A stretch of 64,000 nt of DNA from Cryptomeria japonica (GCF_030272615.1 NC_081414.1:910601009-910665008), one strand, 5' to 3'. Counted from the stretch's first letter, positions 32,893 through 45,952 are shown. Translations and numbers: made by a program. Notes: a model not told the origin generated them from the letters alone.

Positions 32893-34408
32893 TGTTAGTT
32901 CTGATACTTGATGTAAAGTATAGATGTCGATAGCTAATAAGATGAGAGGGGGGGGTGAATCATACAAACTTAAACTTCCATAAATCAACATATTCAACCT
33001 TGGTAACTTATACTTCAGCAACTTAACCAAAAACTGTTAAACATGCAAACTTAAGAACACTTAATCATAACAACACTCATAACACCAGATTTAACATGGA
33101 AACCCAAATAGGGAAAAACCACTATGGGATTTCGGACCCACTAAGAAATATACTCTTCCAGAGTATGCTCAGTTAAAAGCAAATCTTGTTAAAGATTACA
33201 AACACATTGCTAGATGTGACCCGATTAAGGGATTTCCCTCAGATCTATTAGGATCTTCACTTTGTTAGAAGTGACCTTGTTAAAGGATTTCAAACACTCA
33301 CTTAGAATGTTACCTTGCTAGAGGGTTTACATATAAGACTGTCAAGTCCACTCGGTTAAGAGATTTTCTGTCACTTACAAAATAATAGTAATAAAATCTA
33401 TCTGCAACTTCACATCTAAAATGCTAAAGCAGATTCTTATTTGCTCAAAACAATCTTGTCATAGGACTTATCTTGTCCCTCTGTTGGGCTCTCTACTCTA
33501 TTATTCAAATAGGTCTTCAAGCTTCTGTGCTCGGTAATCACTATGTAGCATCCCTGTGCATACACTTGCCTGCATTCATTATTTATCAATAATTCTTTAT
33601 TTATAAACAATTGCTAACCACTAAATCTCCTTGATCACATTTCCCATGATCAATCTTAGCCATTAGATCTTCAAACTTGACTAGGTTCAATGTATCCTTT
33701 CAATCTAAAAATGTTTTACCTTACCTCGGGACTTGCATTCCCTTCTTGGAACTTGCATAAGGTTATTGCGGTTCAATTTGCACTGTAGATCTTTCTGCCG
33801 ATTTTCCTTCACCATAGATCCTTAACAAACTTCATACACAGCATACCAATCATTTATACATTTCCAACTAATCATTGTCCTTCATTAAATAATGCTTTTA
33901 TCCATCCCATACACACTGTCATAACTCGGTTGTAACTCGGTAAATACTAAACTTTACTTAGTAGACATTTCGCCTTCATTAACCGATATCGATAACCTTA
34001 GGGTTTACCGACTAGGTTCCTTAGGGTTTACTGACTAGGTTCCTTGCTTGGTTGCATAGTATATTATTAACCTTACAATCAATAACATATGTAGGATATC
34101 AAAACAATCTAAACATCATGATCTCATCATTGTTCAGCTCGGTAATAGTTGCCCATTGAATAACTTATTCCTCCCTTTATTCATCACATTCTTTCTGTGT
34201 CTTTTACTGACATCTTAATTATCTTCTAATCAATCTTCTCAAGATATGGCAACATCATATTGAATCAGATAATCAATTTCTTGATATCAATGACAAAATA
34301 ATGTTATAAAGATAGTTATCATCCTTCTTCAGTTATATCAACAATCTTCAACAACCTTCTCAATATCCTTATTGAATATCAACAATCCTTCTTACTGTAA
34401 TGCCAACA
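32893..34408 (-). repeat. C1 LTR, right copy (5' in sense)
   Basis: Pairs with 19675-21169. It is 21 bases longer overall, largely from a roughly 26-base tandem duplication of CCTTAGGGTTTACYGACTAG near 34000. The TATA-like TTTATAAATAAA (sense) is at 33596-33607. Confidence 0.92.
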
Positions 34409-34413
34409 ACCTC

Positions 34414-35830
34414 CCTATCTTACCTCCCTATCTTATCATCTTTCACCATTTTATACCACCTTCCTAATGGTACACTTATGCTCCCTTCCAAAATACCGAC
34501 AAAAAATAGCACTCGATCACTACACTCACGGTTCTGTAGCAGGGATATCACCTCAATTTGAGTAGTAGTAGATATCAGAGCATAGAGCAGTGAAGGGAAA
34601 CTATAGTATTAGTTGCCCATAGGATCATGAGATGGATCTATCACTAAGGCTACTTTCTTTGTTGCCTCTATCAGACGAAGGGAAGCAGTGAGGAACAACT
34701 AACACCTCTCCTTGCAGGGGTTCCTCGTTCCAGGTGGAGGCTCACCTTCACTGCTTCAGATTCTAGGATAACCTTCATTCAATGTGCGGTGTAGGTTAGG
34801 GTCATTGATTTCAGACACTTCACCAGTCATGTTTGTGAGAAAGATGATCAATTGATCGATGGTTTATTAGCTAAATGGACGTTGGTCACTTCTATAGTCA
34901 TGTTTGCGAGAACAATAATAAATGGAGAGAGGGGTTATGTCGGGACCCATCTAATTTTTTTCTGGTTAGAGGATCGATGCACAGTTGTTACGCTTCATCC
35001 CAGGGAATCCATCCTGGGGAAGAGGGATTGAAGCCAGTCCAAAGGATGGAGGTAGTTCACCCCCGGTTGAGGAAGTTAGGTTCTCAACAGTTCAGTTGAA
35101 GGGAGGGAGGATCTTAGGGAACCCCACTTAATTCTATTTCGTTACCCCACTGGATTGTTCTCACTCATTATCAGTTTAAATCCTAAACCCATACACCCCT
35201 AACAAAATGTCAAATGACTTACAAATGGGCCAAAACATGCCCTTATTACATTAAATAATGCCCAGACTTGAAAATTCCTAACAAAACACAAAAAAAAACA
35301 TAACAAAATTCCTACCATGAAGCTAGAAAGTTTCCCATCACCTGGTATCCTGGTATAGCTGCTCCTGCAGCACCACTTCATTCCATGGTTGGTTCCCTGC
35401 AGAGGCGGGAGGAAGAGGCGGGACGAAGTAATGGCAGAGGTCGACCAGACGAAGACGCGGGATTTAAGAAATGACTTGGTCTTTTCTCTTTTTTTTGAAG
35501 TAATGTACGCAGTCGTTGGAATTTCAATGAATGCAGGCACTTTTTCTAAAAAAACCAAAATGTCATTGCCAATTCCTTCTCCATCGAAACCAAATGTTGC
35601 ATTATCATCGGAATTCTGATGAAATTGGGCATTTTTTCAAAAAAAAATCAAATTTGATCACAATATACCTTCTCCGTCGGAATTTTTGGCCAAATGTATT
35701 AGTGACTCTAATCACTTGTGGATTTCTCGGAGTAGCATAGGAACCTGATATATAAAGCAATAATCTGACCAAGTGCCCATTAGCCAAACAACATCTTCTT
35801 GTCAAAGATATATGTCACCATGTCTTATTT
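34414..35830. other. unassigned DNA between C1 and the T3 flank
   Basis: The first 90 bases continue the pyrimidine tract. A short direct repeat (CAGTCATGTTTGTGAGA-like, 34823 and 34893) is visible. A 77-codon plus-strand frame at 35389-35619 follows a GC-richer stretch, but I recognise no family. The T3 3' end must lie somewhere here or just to the right. Confidence 0.4.
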
Positions 35831-36224
35831 TTAAAGGAAGGATACATCCTTGTTAAGATGGTCTTGGTTATGTGTTGGACAGATGTTTGTTTGTTTGTTG
35901 ATCTGATAGTTGGTTATCTTGTAGGTAGCTCAAATGTTGTTTTATTTATGGCTTGATGTTTATGTACAATGAACAATTTTATTGTGATGTTTTTGATTGA
36001 TTTTGATGTTTTTCCAATTTTTTGGGGTTTTTGAACTATTTTGAATGTTTTCGCTTTATTTCAGGACATTGTCTAAATGAGTAACTTCATGAATCTCTAG
36101 TATGGATAATCCACTCCCATCATATAATAAAATTTTGCCCTCAGTTAGGTGTCAGCTTGATATGGGACGCGAGAGGTAATAACCTTGATGACAGATCAAT
36201 AACAAGTCATGATAGATGAGATCG
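35831..36224 (-). other. probable T3 3' flank left of G1
   Basis: GATCAATAACAAGTCATGAT near 36205 matches GATCAATAACAAGCCATGAT in the T1 region past integrase (about 6190), and the bases right of G1 match what follows there. The left limit is not defined. Confidence 0.45.
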
Positions 36225-36229
36225 ATGAG
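36225..36229. repeat. target site duplication of G1 (ATGAG)
   Basis: ATGAG recurs at 45953-45957 directly after the element. Confidence 0.9.
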
Positions 36230-38072
36230 TGATAGGGAGAGTCCTAATTTCCCACCAACTCGAGTTCTCGATGGTGTAATCCTATTCTCTATTAGGGCCC
36301 ATAGTCTTCTCCTATGTACTCCCCTACCAATAGTTTAGTTTGCTTGTTTCACCTTCCTCAAGCTCACAAGTGAAGCTTGCTCACAATATCCTTGCAGGGG
36401 TGCAGGACTGACAACACTTGTTCTCTCTCTTTGCAAAACTACCCTTCATGTTTGGCTTGGAAAATTCTATCTCCTTTTGGTTATAAAAATGACTAAGTTC
36501 CAAGGTTCATAATCTTCTAGATCTTCTTCCAGTTCGCAATAGATTCCTCCCCTGCAAGTTGTCTCCTTTACACTACTGACACCTAGTTGGACTATCACCA
36601 AGCTCACCTAGGGCCAGTTGACAAGAATAGCTAATTCCATCTCCTGGACTTCCATAAATGAAAACCTATTGTACATGATTGGCTCTGCTTGACAACCTCC
36701 AATGGTCAAGTGGAGTTTCAAGCCAGAGCCATGTTGTTATTAACAAATAGAGAACCAAAACTAAAAAAGGAAAACTTATTTACATATTCCAAGCTTATTC
36801 CTATGTTCAACCCAGTAACTCACAAAACAAAGAAATGAAGTGTTTACATTGAGTGCAATAATGAATTTAAAGATTCTAAAACTTTATTACAATTCACAAC
36901 AGAAATCAGACACTGAATGGAAACCAGAAAATAGACTTCTCTTTTTATTCAGGAAAATAGATGCATTCTCTGTGGCAAATTATTACATTCAACAACAACA
37001 ACCACCACTTGTTTATAGATGCATGTTGGGTCTTTTATACATTCCTCCCTCTATCATGAACTCCTCCTATTGGATAGGATTGATTTTTGTTACCAATGGT
37101 TTCCAGCGGTAGCTGTTGGATAGGTTCTATCGGAACATCGAGGTAACATCCAAACAAGGTTACCAATGTCCAGTGACAACCTCCAACTCTTTGCACTTCC
37201 TATCGGGTCATCGGGAAGTCTTTGAAACTTTACTTCCGATGATAATTTTTTGTCGCTCGCACTTTTTCCATAGGATGTCGGGATAGCAAGAAATCCCTTC
37301 GACCGATAGTTGATGCTTTCCTCTTCTTGTTGGGTGTTTCCATCGGGTCATCAGGATCTCTCCAAACTTGTCAGACTGCTTTTCTGATCTTGTTCACATG
37401 GCACCCCCTGATTGGTTTTGGAGTCTCTATCCTGTCGCTTCAGCATGACCTCTCCAACCACCCGGAATGAAGCTCTTCTCTCTAGCTAGGTCCCACCTTG
37501 TTCACGTGGCACCCCCTAATTGGTTTCAGGGTCTCTATCCTGTCACTTCAGCATAGCCTCTCCTACCGCTCAGAATGAAGCTCTTCTCTCTAACTTGGTC
37601 CCACCTTGGTCGCCAACTCGCGTAAGATAAACATCGTGCAACTTGCCACAACCATATGGCAACAATCGTCTGATCGTCCTTGAATTGCTCACTTGTTAAC
37701 CGAATAGGAAGAAGGTTTCATTGGGTCATCAGGAAGAGTGCAAACATCTTAACCTAATGGCCGATGACAACTTAGCACGAGAGTCGGTCTCATTGGGTTA
37801 TCAGTGTACGGTGAAACCCCTCTTGCCAATATCAGATACTCCATCCAGTGAACGCGCTCCAATCCAATGCTTTCTCATTGGGACATTGAGGTAGCTTGAA
37901 TTGTCTCCTTCTGATACCTGATGACTCACCAAAAAAAAACCCATCAGAATAAGTTATCCCAATGCACTTATGAGATGCCATTTCAAACTAATAAAACACA
38001 CATTTGAACCTAATCCCACCAAAATTGTTGAAAACTTTGAAAATGCAACCAAAACTGGGTGCTCCTACACCA
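36230..38072 (-). repeat. G1 LTR, left copy (3' in sense)
   Basis: Plus strand from TGATAGGGAGAGTC to CTCCTACACCA. It contains repeated ATCGGGTCATCGG-like words from 37100 to 37800. Confidence 0.9.
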
Positions 38073-38084
38073 TACTCCCCTAAT
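38073..38084 (-). other. polypurine tract of G1
   Basis: Sense ATTAGGGGAGTA directly before the 3' LTR. Confidence 0.7.
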
Positions 38085-38307
38085 GAGAAAGAATTCAAGT
38101 GACTCCTTGAGGCAACACGGAGGAGGGAATTCCAAGTTTTGAAAAGTCTACAGCAGGGACCCAAGTGGCCTCAGAATCAGGAAGATGTTATCATTTAATT
38201 AAATGCTCCATATAGGTGGTATGCCTGGTCTTCTTGAGGAATCATGAATCCAACACCTTTTCGGCTTGTGGCCTAGTTGTCGGTGGTAAGGGTAGGTCTA
38301 TAAGTGC

Positions 38308-39759
38308 CTATGAGACCTCTGAAAATCTTTGACATTCTTCTAGAAGTGTACCCTTATATGATACCCAGTCTGCAACATTAAAAATAGGAGATAAAGCCAT
38401 GTCTCCGAGTAGGTCAAGTTTGTAGGCATTGTTGCCATACTTGGCCAAGAATTTACAAGGTCCAATTCTCCTCATTTGAAGTTTTCTAGGGACATATTTT
38501 TGAAGCCTTGCTTTATTCAAGTGAACCATTACCAAGTCCCCAACAACAAACTATACATCTCTTCTCTTTTCATCTACTTTGTCCTTGATTTTCTGAGAGT
38601 TGTCTAGTAAAGCTTGCCTAACTTGCTCATGGATCTCCTTCATGGACTGAGCCATGCCAATAGCATGTCCTCTCTGTTGTCCCATCTTCTCAATTTCTCT
38701 GAGCTCCAAAACACCTCTGGGATGAAGGTTGTAAACTACTTCAAAAGGACTCTTACCGGTTGATCTATTCACATTGTCATTGTAAGGAAATTCAGCTTGA
38801 TGAATGATCTGATCCCAAGCTTGCCCATACTCCTTTTTCAAAGATCTGAGAAGGTTCCCCAGTGTTCTATTGACCACCTCTATTTGGCCATCCGTTTGGG
38901 GATGGTATGTTGAGCTGAAAGACAAGTTAGTTCCCAATTTCTGCCATAAAGTTCTCCATAAATGTCCAATGAATTTGGTATCTCTATCTGACACTATACT
39001 GATGGGTAAACCATGAATCCTAATGACCTCTTTGAAAAACAAATAAGCAATATGACTGGCATCCTAGGTCACCTTACAAGGAATAAAATGGTCCATTTTA
39101 CTGAATCTATCCACGACAACATAGATACTATCAAATATAGATTTGGTCTTGGGTAAACCAACAACAAAATCCATACTTACACACTCCCATGGCCTTTTCT
39201 GGATAGGTAAAGGCTGATACAGTCTAGCATTAGAAGATGTTCCCTTAGCTCTTTGAAAAATTACACATTTCTCCACATATCTCCTGATATCCCTTTGCAT
39301 CTTTGGCCAATAGTAGAATATTTGAACAAGTTCCAAAGTCTTATTCAAACTGAAATGTCCACTCAAGAATCCATTGTACTTTTCTTGCATCAAATTGTCT
39401 CTCATAGACCCTCTGGGTACACAAATTTGTCCTCCTTTGAACAAAAGTCGATTCTGCAGAGTGAAATCAGCATATTCACTATGAAAATGATTCCTAAACG
39501 TTTGGCAAACCTTGTAGGCAATAGAAAAATCTTCATCTTCTTCATACAAATTCTTGAAACTATCCACTCCAATGCTTTTGAGCTGCACTTCTTGCACTGT
39601 TAGTAACCTCCTACTCAATGCATCAACTACCTTATTACATTGTCCTTTCTTGTGTTTGATGGTAAAAGTATATGACTACAAATACTCTACCCATTTGATA
39701 TGCCTATGGTTTAACTTTTCTTGAGAATTAAGAAAGCTAAGAGCTTGGTTATCAGTGTA
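38308..39759 (-). pseudogene. G1 RNase H end and integrase
   Basis: Sense starts in the RNase H tail (SRRLLTVQEVQL), then the integrase zinc region GHFSLNKT...KCVIF, core with VVVDRFSKMDHF, VSDRDTKF and HPQTDGQIEVVNRT (all three acidic residues present), and the C-terminal LQMRRIGPCKFLAKYGNNAY, a GPY/F-type tail. In the zinc region the second Cys of the CX2C pair reads Phe. Stops at 39064-39066 and 38551-38553 break it. Confidence 0.9.
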
Positions 39760-41094
39760 TGTTGCCATTTTGGCACTTAGTTGTCATTGATGTCAATTGA
39801 TGGAGTTTGAGCATGGTAGATGGCTGTCTGGATAATGATGAAGAGGCAGAATGTTAAGATGTACAACTAGTACAGGATGTTATACTGGTCAATAGGTGAA
39901 GAACACTCTACTGACAAAGGGTTTCACCAGTATGTGTTTGTCGGGCCGACTGAACATTGGAAAGTTTTGTCTTGATTTGTGTGAAGCTGAGGTGGCAAGT
40001 AGGGTGTGGTTGGTGAAGCTTCATCCACAAGGTCAATGAAACATATATTCGCCATTAATGAAGGAATCGTAAATCAAGGGATTGCATCATTTTGATTGTG
40101 ACTCGAGGAAGAAGGAATGACAGAGGAAGATGAGGGGAGTTGTTGGTGCCTGGATCAAAGTAAGAAGATTGGATTGAAAGAATATCTTGAGAAGGAAACA
40201 ACAGAGGCATTAATAGCAAGTTGACAGATGTAAATCTATATAAAGGATCGTGTTTCCCCTATCTACAAAATGTGTCTTAAAAAGCATGGAAATGACGGAG
40301 ATGAACCGACGGAGTTCAAGGAGATCAGATCTTGCAAGATCTGGCTGGATTTCATTTGCCTAGAAGATGGTGAAGGAACCCTAACCACCTAGATTTTGAA
40401 TTGTGTTGGTGGGAAATCATCTTATAAGAAATTGGACCAATGAACAAAAAAGATGATGTTGTAGTGAAGAACGAAGTGTGGAGAGGAGTTGGGAGAAGAA
40501 AACTTGAGAAGGGATTTTTATCAAGTTATAGTGTGGGTAAGCAGGCAAACCAGTTAGAGGATCCTACCAGTAGTTTCACAGTCAAGAAGTTGAGTCTTAT
40601 CAGTAAGGAATGGTAGAGCAGGCAGCATCCCACTGTGACACAGTGTATTAAGAGACTATGTGTGAGAAGGAGAGAAAGATAACAGAAAGTTAATTGATTC
40701 AAGAGTTGCAGAATTCATTTGTAGTAAGAAGCCTAAATTATACACAAATAGTATTTCAATATACATAGCCAAGTTGGAGCTTGGTGCGGGGGTTGGTGCT
40801 CCTTGGGTTGGTGCCCTAAACTTTGTAACTGTGTTTTACTATGAGGCTAGATTGGAGCAGTAGATTTCAATAGCTTTTCTCACCGAGGTTTTTCCCATAT
40901 TGGGTTTTCCTCGTAAATCTGGTGTTGTGAGTTGGTTGTGCATGCATGATCACTTTTCCCTTCTTTCTTATACTATCGGTTCGACTGTCTATGTGATTAA
41001 GTAAATAATTAATATTCTCAAGTTAGATCAAAAAAAAGAATAGACCTAGGAGCCACTGATTCACCCCCCTCTCAGTGGTAATCTGTGTTCAATA
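39760..41094 (+). mobile_element. S1: solo LTR of a Copia element inside G1
   Basis: 1335 bp, starts TGTTGCC and ends CAATA (probably CAACA before a C-to-T change). It is flanked by GTGTA at 39755-39759 and 41095-41099. It has no coding capacity. Its right part, with a TTTTTCCCATATTGGG-like word and GATTCACCCCCC, resembles the LTRs of C1 and S3 in layout. It splits the G1 RNase H, whose sense frame rejoins cleanly across it. Confidence 0.85.
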
Positions 41095-41843
41095 GTGTAA
41101 ACCACAAATTCCTTAGGTAGAAAATAATGCCTCCATTTCCTAAGGGACTGGACAAGTGCATACAATTCCAAATCATAGGAAGAATACCTTTTCTTTGCAT
41201 CATTGAGTTTCTCACAAAAAAATGCAACTGGTCTATTGTCTTGACTCAAAACTACTCCAACTGCTATGTTGTTGGCATCACATTAAATTGTGAAAAGTTT
41301 GTCAAAGTTTGGTAGGATTAGTACTGGTTGAGTAGCCACCTTTGTCTTCAAGAGATCAAAACCTTTTTGTGCTTCCTTTGTCCATACAAACTTGGTTCTC
41401 ACACCTCCCTTGATTGTCTCTAGCATAGGTGCACATATCTCAATGAACCCCCTAATGAATTTCTTGTAAAACTGAGCCAAACTGTGAAAACTCCTTACTT
41501 CACTTGTTTTTTTGGGAGTAGGCCAATTGTTTATTGCTTCCACCTTTGAATTGTCCATTTTCAAATCACCACTTCAGATTACAAACCCAAGATACACTAA
41601 TTCATGTTTCATAAACTCACATTTCTCCAAATTGATGGTTAGTTGTTCATCATATAGTTTTCTCAATACAATTTCTATATGCTTAAGATGCTCATCTTTA
41701 AACTTACTAAAAATTAAGATGTCATCTAGGTAAACAACAACAAAATTACCAATTTAGTCCTTGAGTACTTCATTTATGAGTCTCATGAATGTGATAGGTA
41801 CATTTGTGAGTCCAAATGGCATAACGAGCCATTCATAAAGTCC
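41095..41843 (-). pseudogene. G1 RT palm and RNase H
   Basis: Sense has MPFGLTNVP, VVVYLDDILIFSK (catalytic YLDD) and, after stops, VEAINNWPTPKK, then RNase H with PVAFFCEKLNDAKKRYSSYD and LYALVQSLRKWRHYF. Stops lie near 41750, 41565 and 41283. S1 interrupts it just after VVYT. Confidence 0.88.
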
Positions 41844-43430
41844 TTATGTGGTCTTGAAGGTTGTCTTCCATTCATCTCCCTCCTTGATTTGGATTTGGTG
41901 GTAACCACTCTTGAGGTCTATCTTGGTAAAATACTTAGCACCCCCTAAACAATCCATCAAATCTTCAATTCTAGGAATAGAAAATCTATACCTGATTGTA
42001 ATCTGGTTGATGGCTCTCGAATCAGTGCACAGTCTCCAAGTACCTCCCTTCTTCGATGCCAACACAGTGGGCATGACACATGGGCTGATGCTTTTCCTTA
42101 TCAAATGATTGTCCAAAAGCTCTTGTATTTGTTTAGCTATCTCCTGGTTTTGCTCTGGTGTCATCTTATAGGTTGCCTTATTAGGCAAAGAAGCTCCAGG
42201 TATGAAGTCAAGTTGGTGATGGATGGCACATTGAGGAGGTAGCATTGTAGGTGTTCTATCACTAATGATCTCCTTGAATTGTTTTAGTATCTGTTGCACT
42301 TCATTGGGAATGCATACTTTCTTTTCCTTGCTTTCTTCTTTAGGTTTCACTACAAGTGCAAACCCCACTCCTTCTCCTTCCTTGAGGGTGTTAATGAACT
42401 CCTTCTCACCAACTAGAAGCACATTGGAACCAATAGGTCTGCTTCCTTCATCTTTTAAGGAATGAATTTTGTAAGTAACTCCATCTTTTTGGAAGGTATA
42501 GGAATTCTTTTCTCCATGGTGTACTGATTTCTTGTCAAATTGCCAAGGTCTACCTAAGAGTAGGTGGTATGCATCCATTGGCAAGATAGCACACAAAATA
42601 TTATCTTTGTAACTTCCTATAGTGAACTCCACCCAAGTTTGTTCATTCACTAGAACATGTTGCTCCTTATTGAGCCAAGTAACCCTATAAGGATCACTAC
42701 GTGGAATTCTTTGCAGGTTAAGTTTACTTACTGCTTCTTTTGACACAATATTGTTAGTGGAACCTGAATCTATCACCACTTTGCACACTTTACCCATAAT
42801 CTTGCATTTTATCCTAAACAAGGTTCTTCTTTGGTTAGGTTTCTCCTTAACTGATTCTTTGATCAAGACTCTTCTCATCATGAGATTCTCTCCACTCTCA
42901 TAATCTAAACTCACTTCTGATGCCTTCACATTTGCTGCATCTTCTTGAATATAATTTACTCTTCTTTCACCTCCTTGGGATGAAGAAGACTTCTCAGGAC
43001 ATCTATAAGCTGGGTGTCCAAGCTGATAGAAGTTGTAGCACTTCATTGTGGCAAAATAGGACCCTCTTCCTGACCCACTAGACCTTCCTCTATTAGAGTT
43101 GCTAGATCCCCTTCCTCTATAGCTTCTCTTGCTATTGGAATCCCCACTTTTCTCTACCAACTTGGATTCCTCTTGCGATATTTGGTCTACACCTCTACCA
43201 CTATAGCTACCTCTATGACCTATGCCATCTCTTCCTCTACCTTTGCCTCTGTTGCTTTGTTCTTGTTTCTTCTTGCTCTTTTCCTCCACCTTCAGTGCCA
43301 ATTGATAGAACTTGTGCACAGTGTTAGGACTTAACAAACTCAACTCCTCTTGAATATTCCATCTCAAGCCATTCAAGTATCTGGCTACCTTGATGCTCTC
43401 ATCCTCTACCACCTTGGATCTCAGACACAA
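41844..43430 (-). pseudogene. G1 gag C-terminal part, protease and RT start
   Basis: 528 open codons. A Gly/Arg/Ser-rich segment (60-125) leads to the knuckle CYNFYQLGHPAYRC (131-144), in which the second Cys is Phe. The protease Asp is residue 221 in VVIDSGSTNNIVS. LLLGRPWQFD follows. RT starts near 400, with KKGGTWRLCTDSRAINQITI and FTKIDLKSGYHQI (first catalytic Asp). The stop at 41844 precedes the YLDD part. Confidence 0.92.
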
Positions 43431-43961
43431 CTTCTAAAATTCATTAGTGTAGCTACTCACAACTAAGTCTCTTTGCCTCAAGTTTTGTCTCCTCATGTGC
43501 AAATGGATTTCATAGTCTTCACGGATATAGGTTTCCCTCACCTTGGTTAATATGCCCTTCCAAGTAGCTATGGGGTTCTTACCCTCTTTTTGCCTCTCTT
43601 CTTGGACAAATTTCCACCAAGTTAAGGCTTCTCCTCTCAATCTAGACTTAGCTACCTTCACCTTTTGGGCCTCACTGATCCCATCACACTCAAAGTGATT
43701 CTCCATTCCTTCAATCCATTCAATAACTACTTAAGGCACCATTTTCCCATGAAAAAGTGGCACTCCTTCTAAAGATTTTCCTCCTAAGGCTTTAATTGCT
43801 TTAAGAAAAGGTTCTTTTGGTAGAATAGGGTCTAGTTTAGGTATCCTATCCTCTTCTACTGATTCTTTTCCCTTCCCTTCATTGACCTTGATTTTCACTT
43901 TCTTAGTTTTGTCTTCAACTACATCTAGTTTGTTCTCCAGTTGTAGTAATCTTTCTCTCAA
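43431..43961 (-). pseudogene. G1 gag, N-terminal part
   Basis: Sense ERLLQLENKLDVVEDK is a short coiled coil. It is followed by PLFHGK, then MENHFECDGI, a tryptophan-containing core LRGEALTWWKFVQEER and YIREDYE, the Retrotrans_gag fold. Stops near 43731 and 43434 break the frame. Confidence 0.88.
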
Positions 43962-44088
43962 GAGTTTATTCTCTTCCTCCTAATCTTCTACCTTCTTAGC
44001 TAACTATTCATTGGTCACAATTCTGAGACTATTTTCTCCTACGGATTCAGTGCCTGACATCAACAAGTTTATTTCCAAGTCTTAACTT

Positions 44089-44100
44089 GCTCTGATACCA
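44089..44100 (-). other. primer binding site of G1 (initiator Met)
   Basis: Sense TGGTATCAGAGC, three bases after the LTR. Confidence 0.9.
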
Positions 44101-44103
44101 CTT

Positions 44104-45952
44104 TAATAGGGAGAGTCATAATTTCCCACCAACTGGAGTTCTCAATGGTGTAATCCTATTCTCTATTAGGGCCCATAGTCTTCTCCTATGTACTCCCCTA
44201 CCAATAGTTTAGTTTGCTTGCTTCACCTTCCTCAAGCTCACAAGGTAAGCTTGCTCACAATATCATTGCAAGGGTGCAGGATTGAAAACACGTGTTCTCT
44301 CTCTTTGCAAAACCACTCTTCATGTTTGGCTTGGAAAATTCTCTCTCCTTTTGGTTATAAAAATGACTAAGTTCTAGGGCTCATATCCTTCTAGATCTTC
44401 TTCCAATTCTTAATAGATTCCTCCCCTGCAAGTTATCTCCTTTACACTACTAACACCTAACCAGACTATCACCAAGCTTTCCTTGGGCTAGTTGATAGGA
44501 ATAGCTAATGCCATCTCCTAGACTTCCACAAATGAAAACCTACTATACATGATTGGCTCTGCTTAACATCATCCAATGGTCATGTGGAGTTTCAAGCCAG
44601 AGCCATGTTGTTATTAACAAACAAAGAACCAAAACTGAAAAAGGAAAACTTATGTACAAATTCCGAGCTTATTCCCAGATTCAACCCAGTAACTCACAAA
44701 ATAGAGAAATGAAGTGTTTACATTGAGTGTAATAGTGAACTTAAAGATTCTAAAACATTATTGCAATTCACAACAAAAATCAAACACTGAATGGAAACCA
44801 GAAAATAGACTTCTCTTTTTATTCAGGAAAACATATGCATTCTCCATGGCAAGTTATTACATTCAACAACAACAACAACAACCCATTTATAGATTCCTAT
44901 TGGGTCTTTTATACATTCCTCCCTCTGTCGTGAACTCCTCCTATTGGACAGGATTGATTTCGTTAACAACAGTTTCTAGTGGTAACTGTCGGACAAGTTC
45001 TATCGGAACATCGGGGTAACATCCAAACAAGGTTACCGATGTCTAATGATAACCTCCAACTCTTTGCACTTCCTATCGGGTCATCGGGAAGTCTTCGAAA
45101 CTTTACTTCCGATGATCAATGATAATTTTATGTCGCTCGCACTTTTTCCATTGGGCATCGGGATAGCAAGAAATCCCTTCAACCGGTAGCCGATGCTTTC
45201 CTCCGCTTGTTGGGTGTTTCCATTGGGTCATCAGGATCTCACCAAACTTGTCAGCCCGATCGTCTGATCTTGTTCACGTGGCACCCCCTGATTGGTTCTG
45301 GGGTCTCTATCCTACCACTTCAGCATGGCCTCTCCAACTACCCAAAATGAAACTCTTCTCTTTAGCTGGGTCCCACCTTGTTCACATGGCACCCCTTGAT
45401 TGGTTCTAGGGTCTATATCCTACCACTTCAGCACGGCCTCTCCAATCGCTCAGAATGAAGCTCTTCTCTATAATTGGGTCCCACCTTGGTCACCAGGTTG
45501 TGTAAGATAAACATCATGCAACTTGCCACAACGGTATGGCGACAATCATCCAATCGTCCTGGACTTGCTCACTTGTTAACCAAACAGAAAGAAGGTTTCA
45601 TTGGGTCATCAGGAAGACTACAAACATGTTAACCTAATGGCCGATGACAAGTTAGCGTGGGAGTTGGTCTCATTGGGTTATCAGTGTAGGGTGAAACCCC
45701 TCTTGCCGATCTCTGATACTCCATCTAGTGAACACGCTCCAATCCAATGCTTTCTCATTGGGACATCGAGGTAGCTTGAACTGGCTCCTTCTGATACCTG
45801 ATGACTCACCAACAAACAACCCATCGGAATAAGTTATCCTGATGCACTTATGAGATGCCATTTCAAACTGAGAAAACACACATTTGAACCTAATCACACC
45901 AAAATTGTTGAAAACTTTGAAAATGCAACCAAAACTTGGTGCTCCTGCACCA
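44104..45952 (-). repeat. G1 LTR, right copy (5' in sense)
   Basis: Plus strand from TAATAGGGAGAGTC (the expected TG is TA here) to CTCCTGCACCA. It is homologous to 36230-38072 over its whole length. Confidence 0.9.

Larger units (their letters stand above)
19675..34408 (-). mobile_element. C1: Ty1/copia retrotransposon, interrupted by T2
   Basis: Minus-strand element with LTRs of 1495 bp (left) and 1516 bp (right), TG...CA ends, 5-bp target duplication, initiator-Met primer site and a purine tract. Domain order gag, protease, integrase, RT, RNase H is diagnostic of Copia. A sampled 255-base LTR stretch shows about 17 differences, so C1 is older than T1. The RT is split by T2. Confidence 0.93.
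36230..45952 (-). mobile_element. G1: chromovirus-like Ty3/gypsy element
   Basis: 9.7 kb on the minus strand with LTRs of 1843 and 1849 bp, initiator-Met primer site, purine tract and 5-bp target duplication. Order is gag, zinc finger, protease, RT, RNase H, integrase. There is a single RNase H, and the protein motifs (ATYKMTPEQNQEI, HPQTDGQ) are those of chromoviruses rather than Tat. It inserted into T3 and was in turn hit by S1. About 6 percent of a sampled 235-base LTR stretch differs between copies. Confidence 0.92.

Noticed and set aside
34875-35619. Possible host gene exons between C1 and T3
   Set aside because: Short frames without recognisable domains, conserved start context or splice-linked partner; kept as unassigned DNA.
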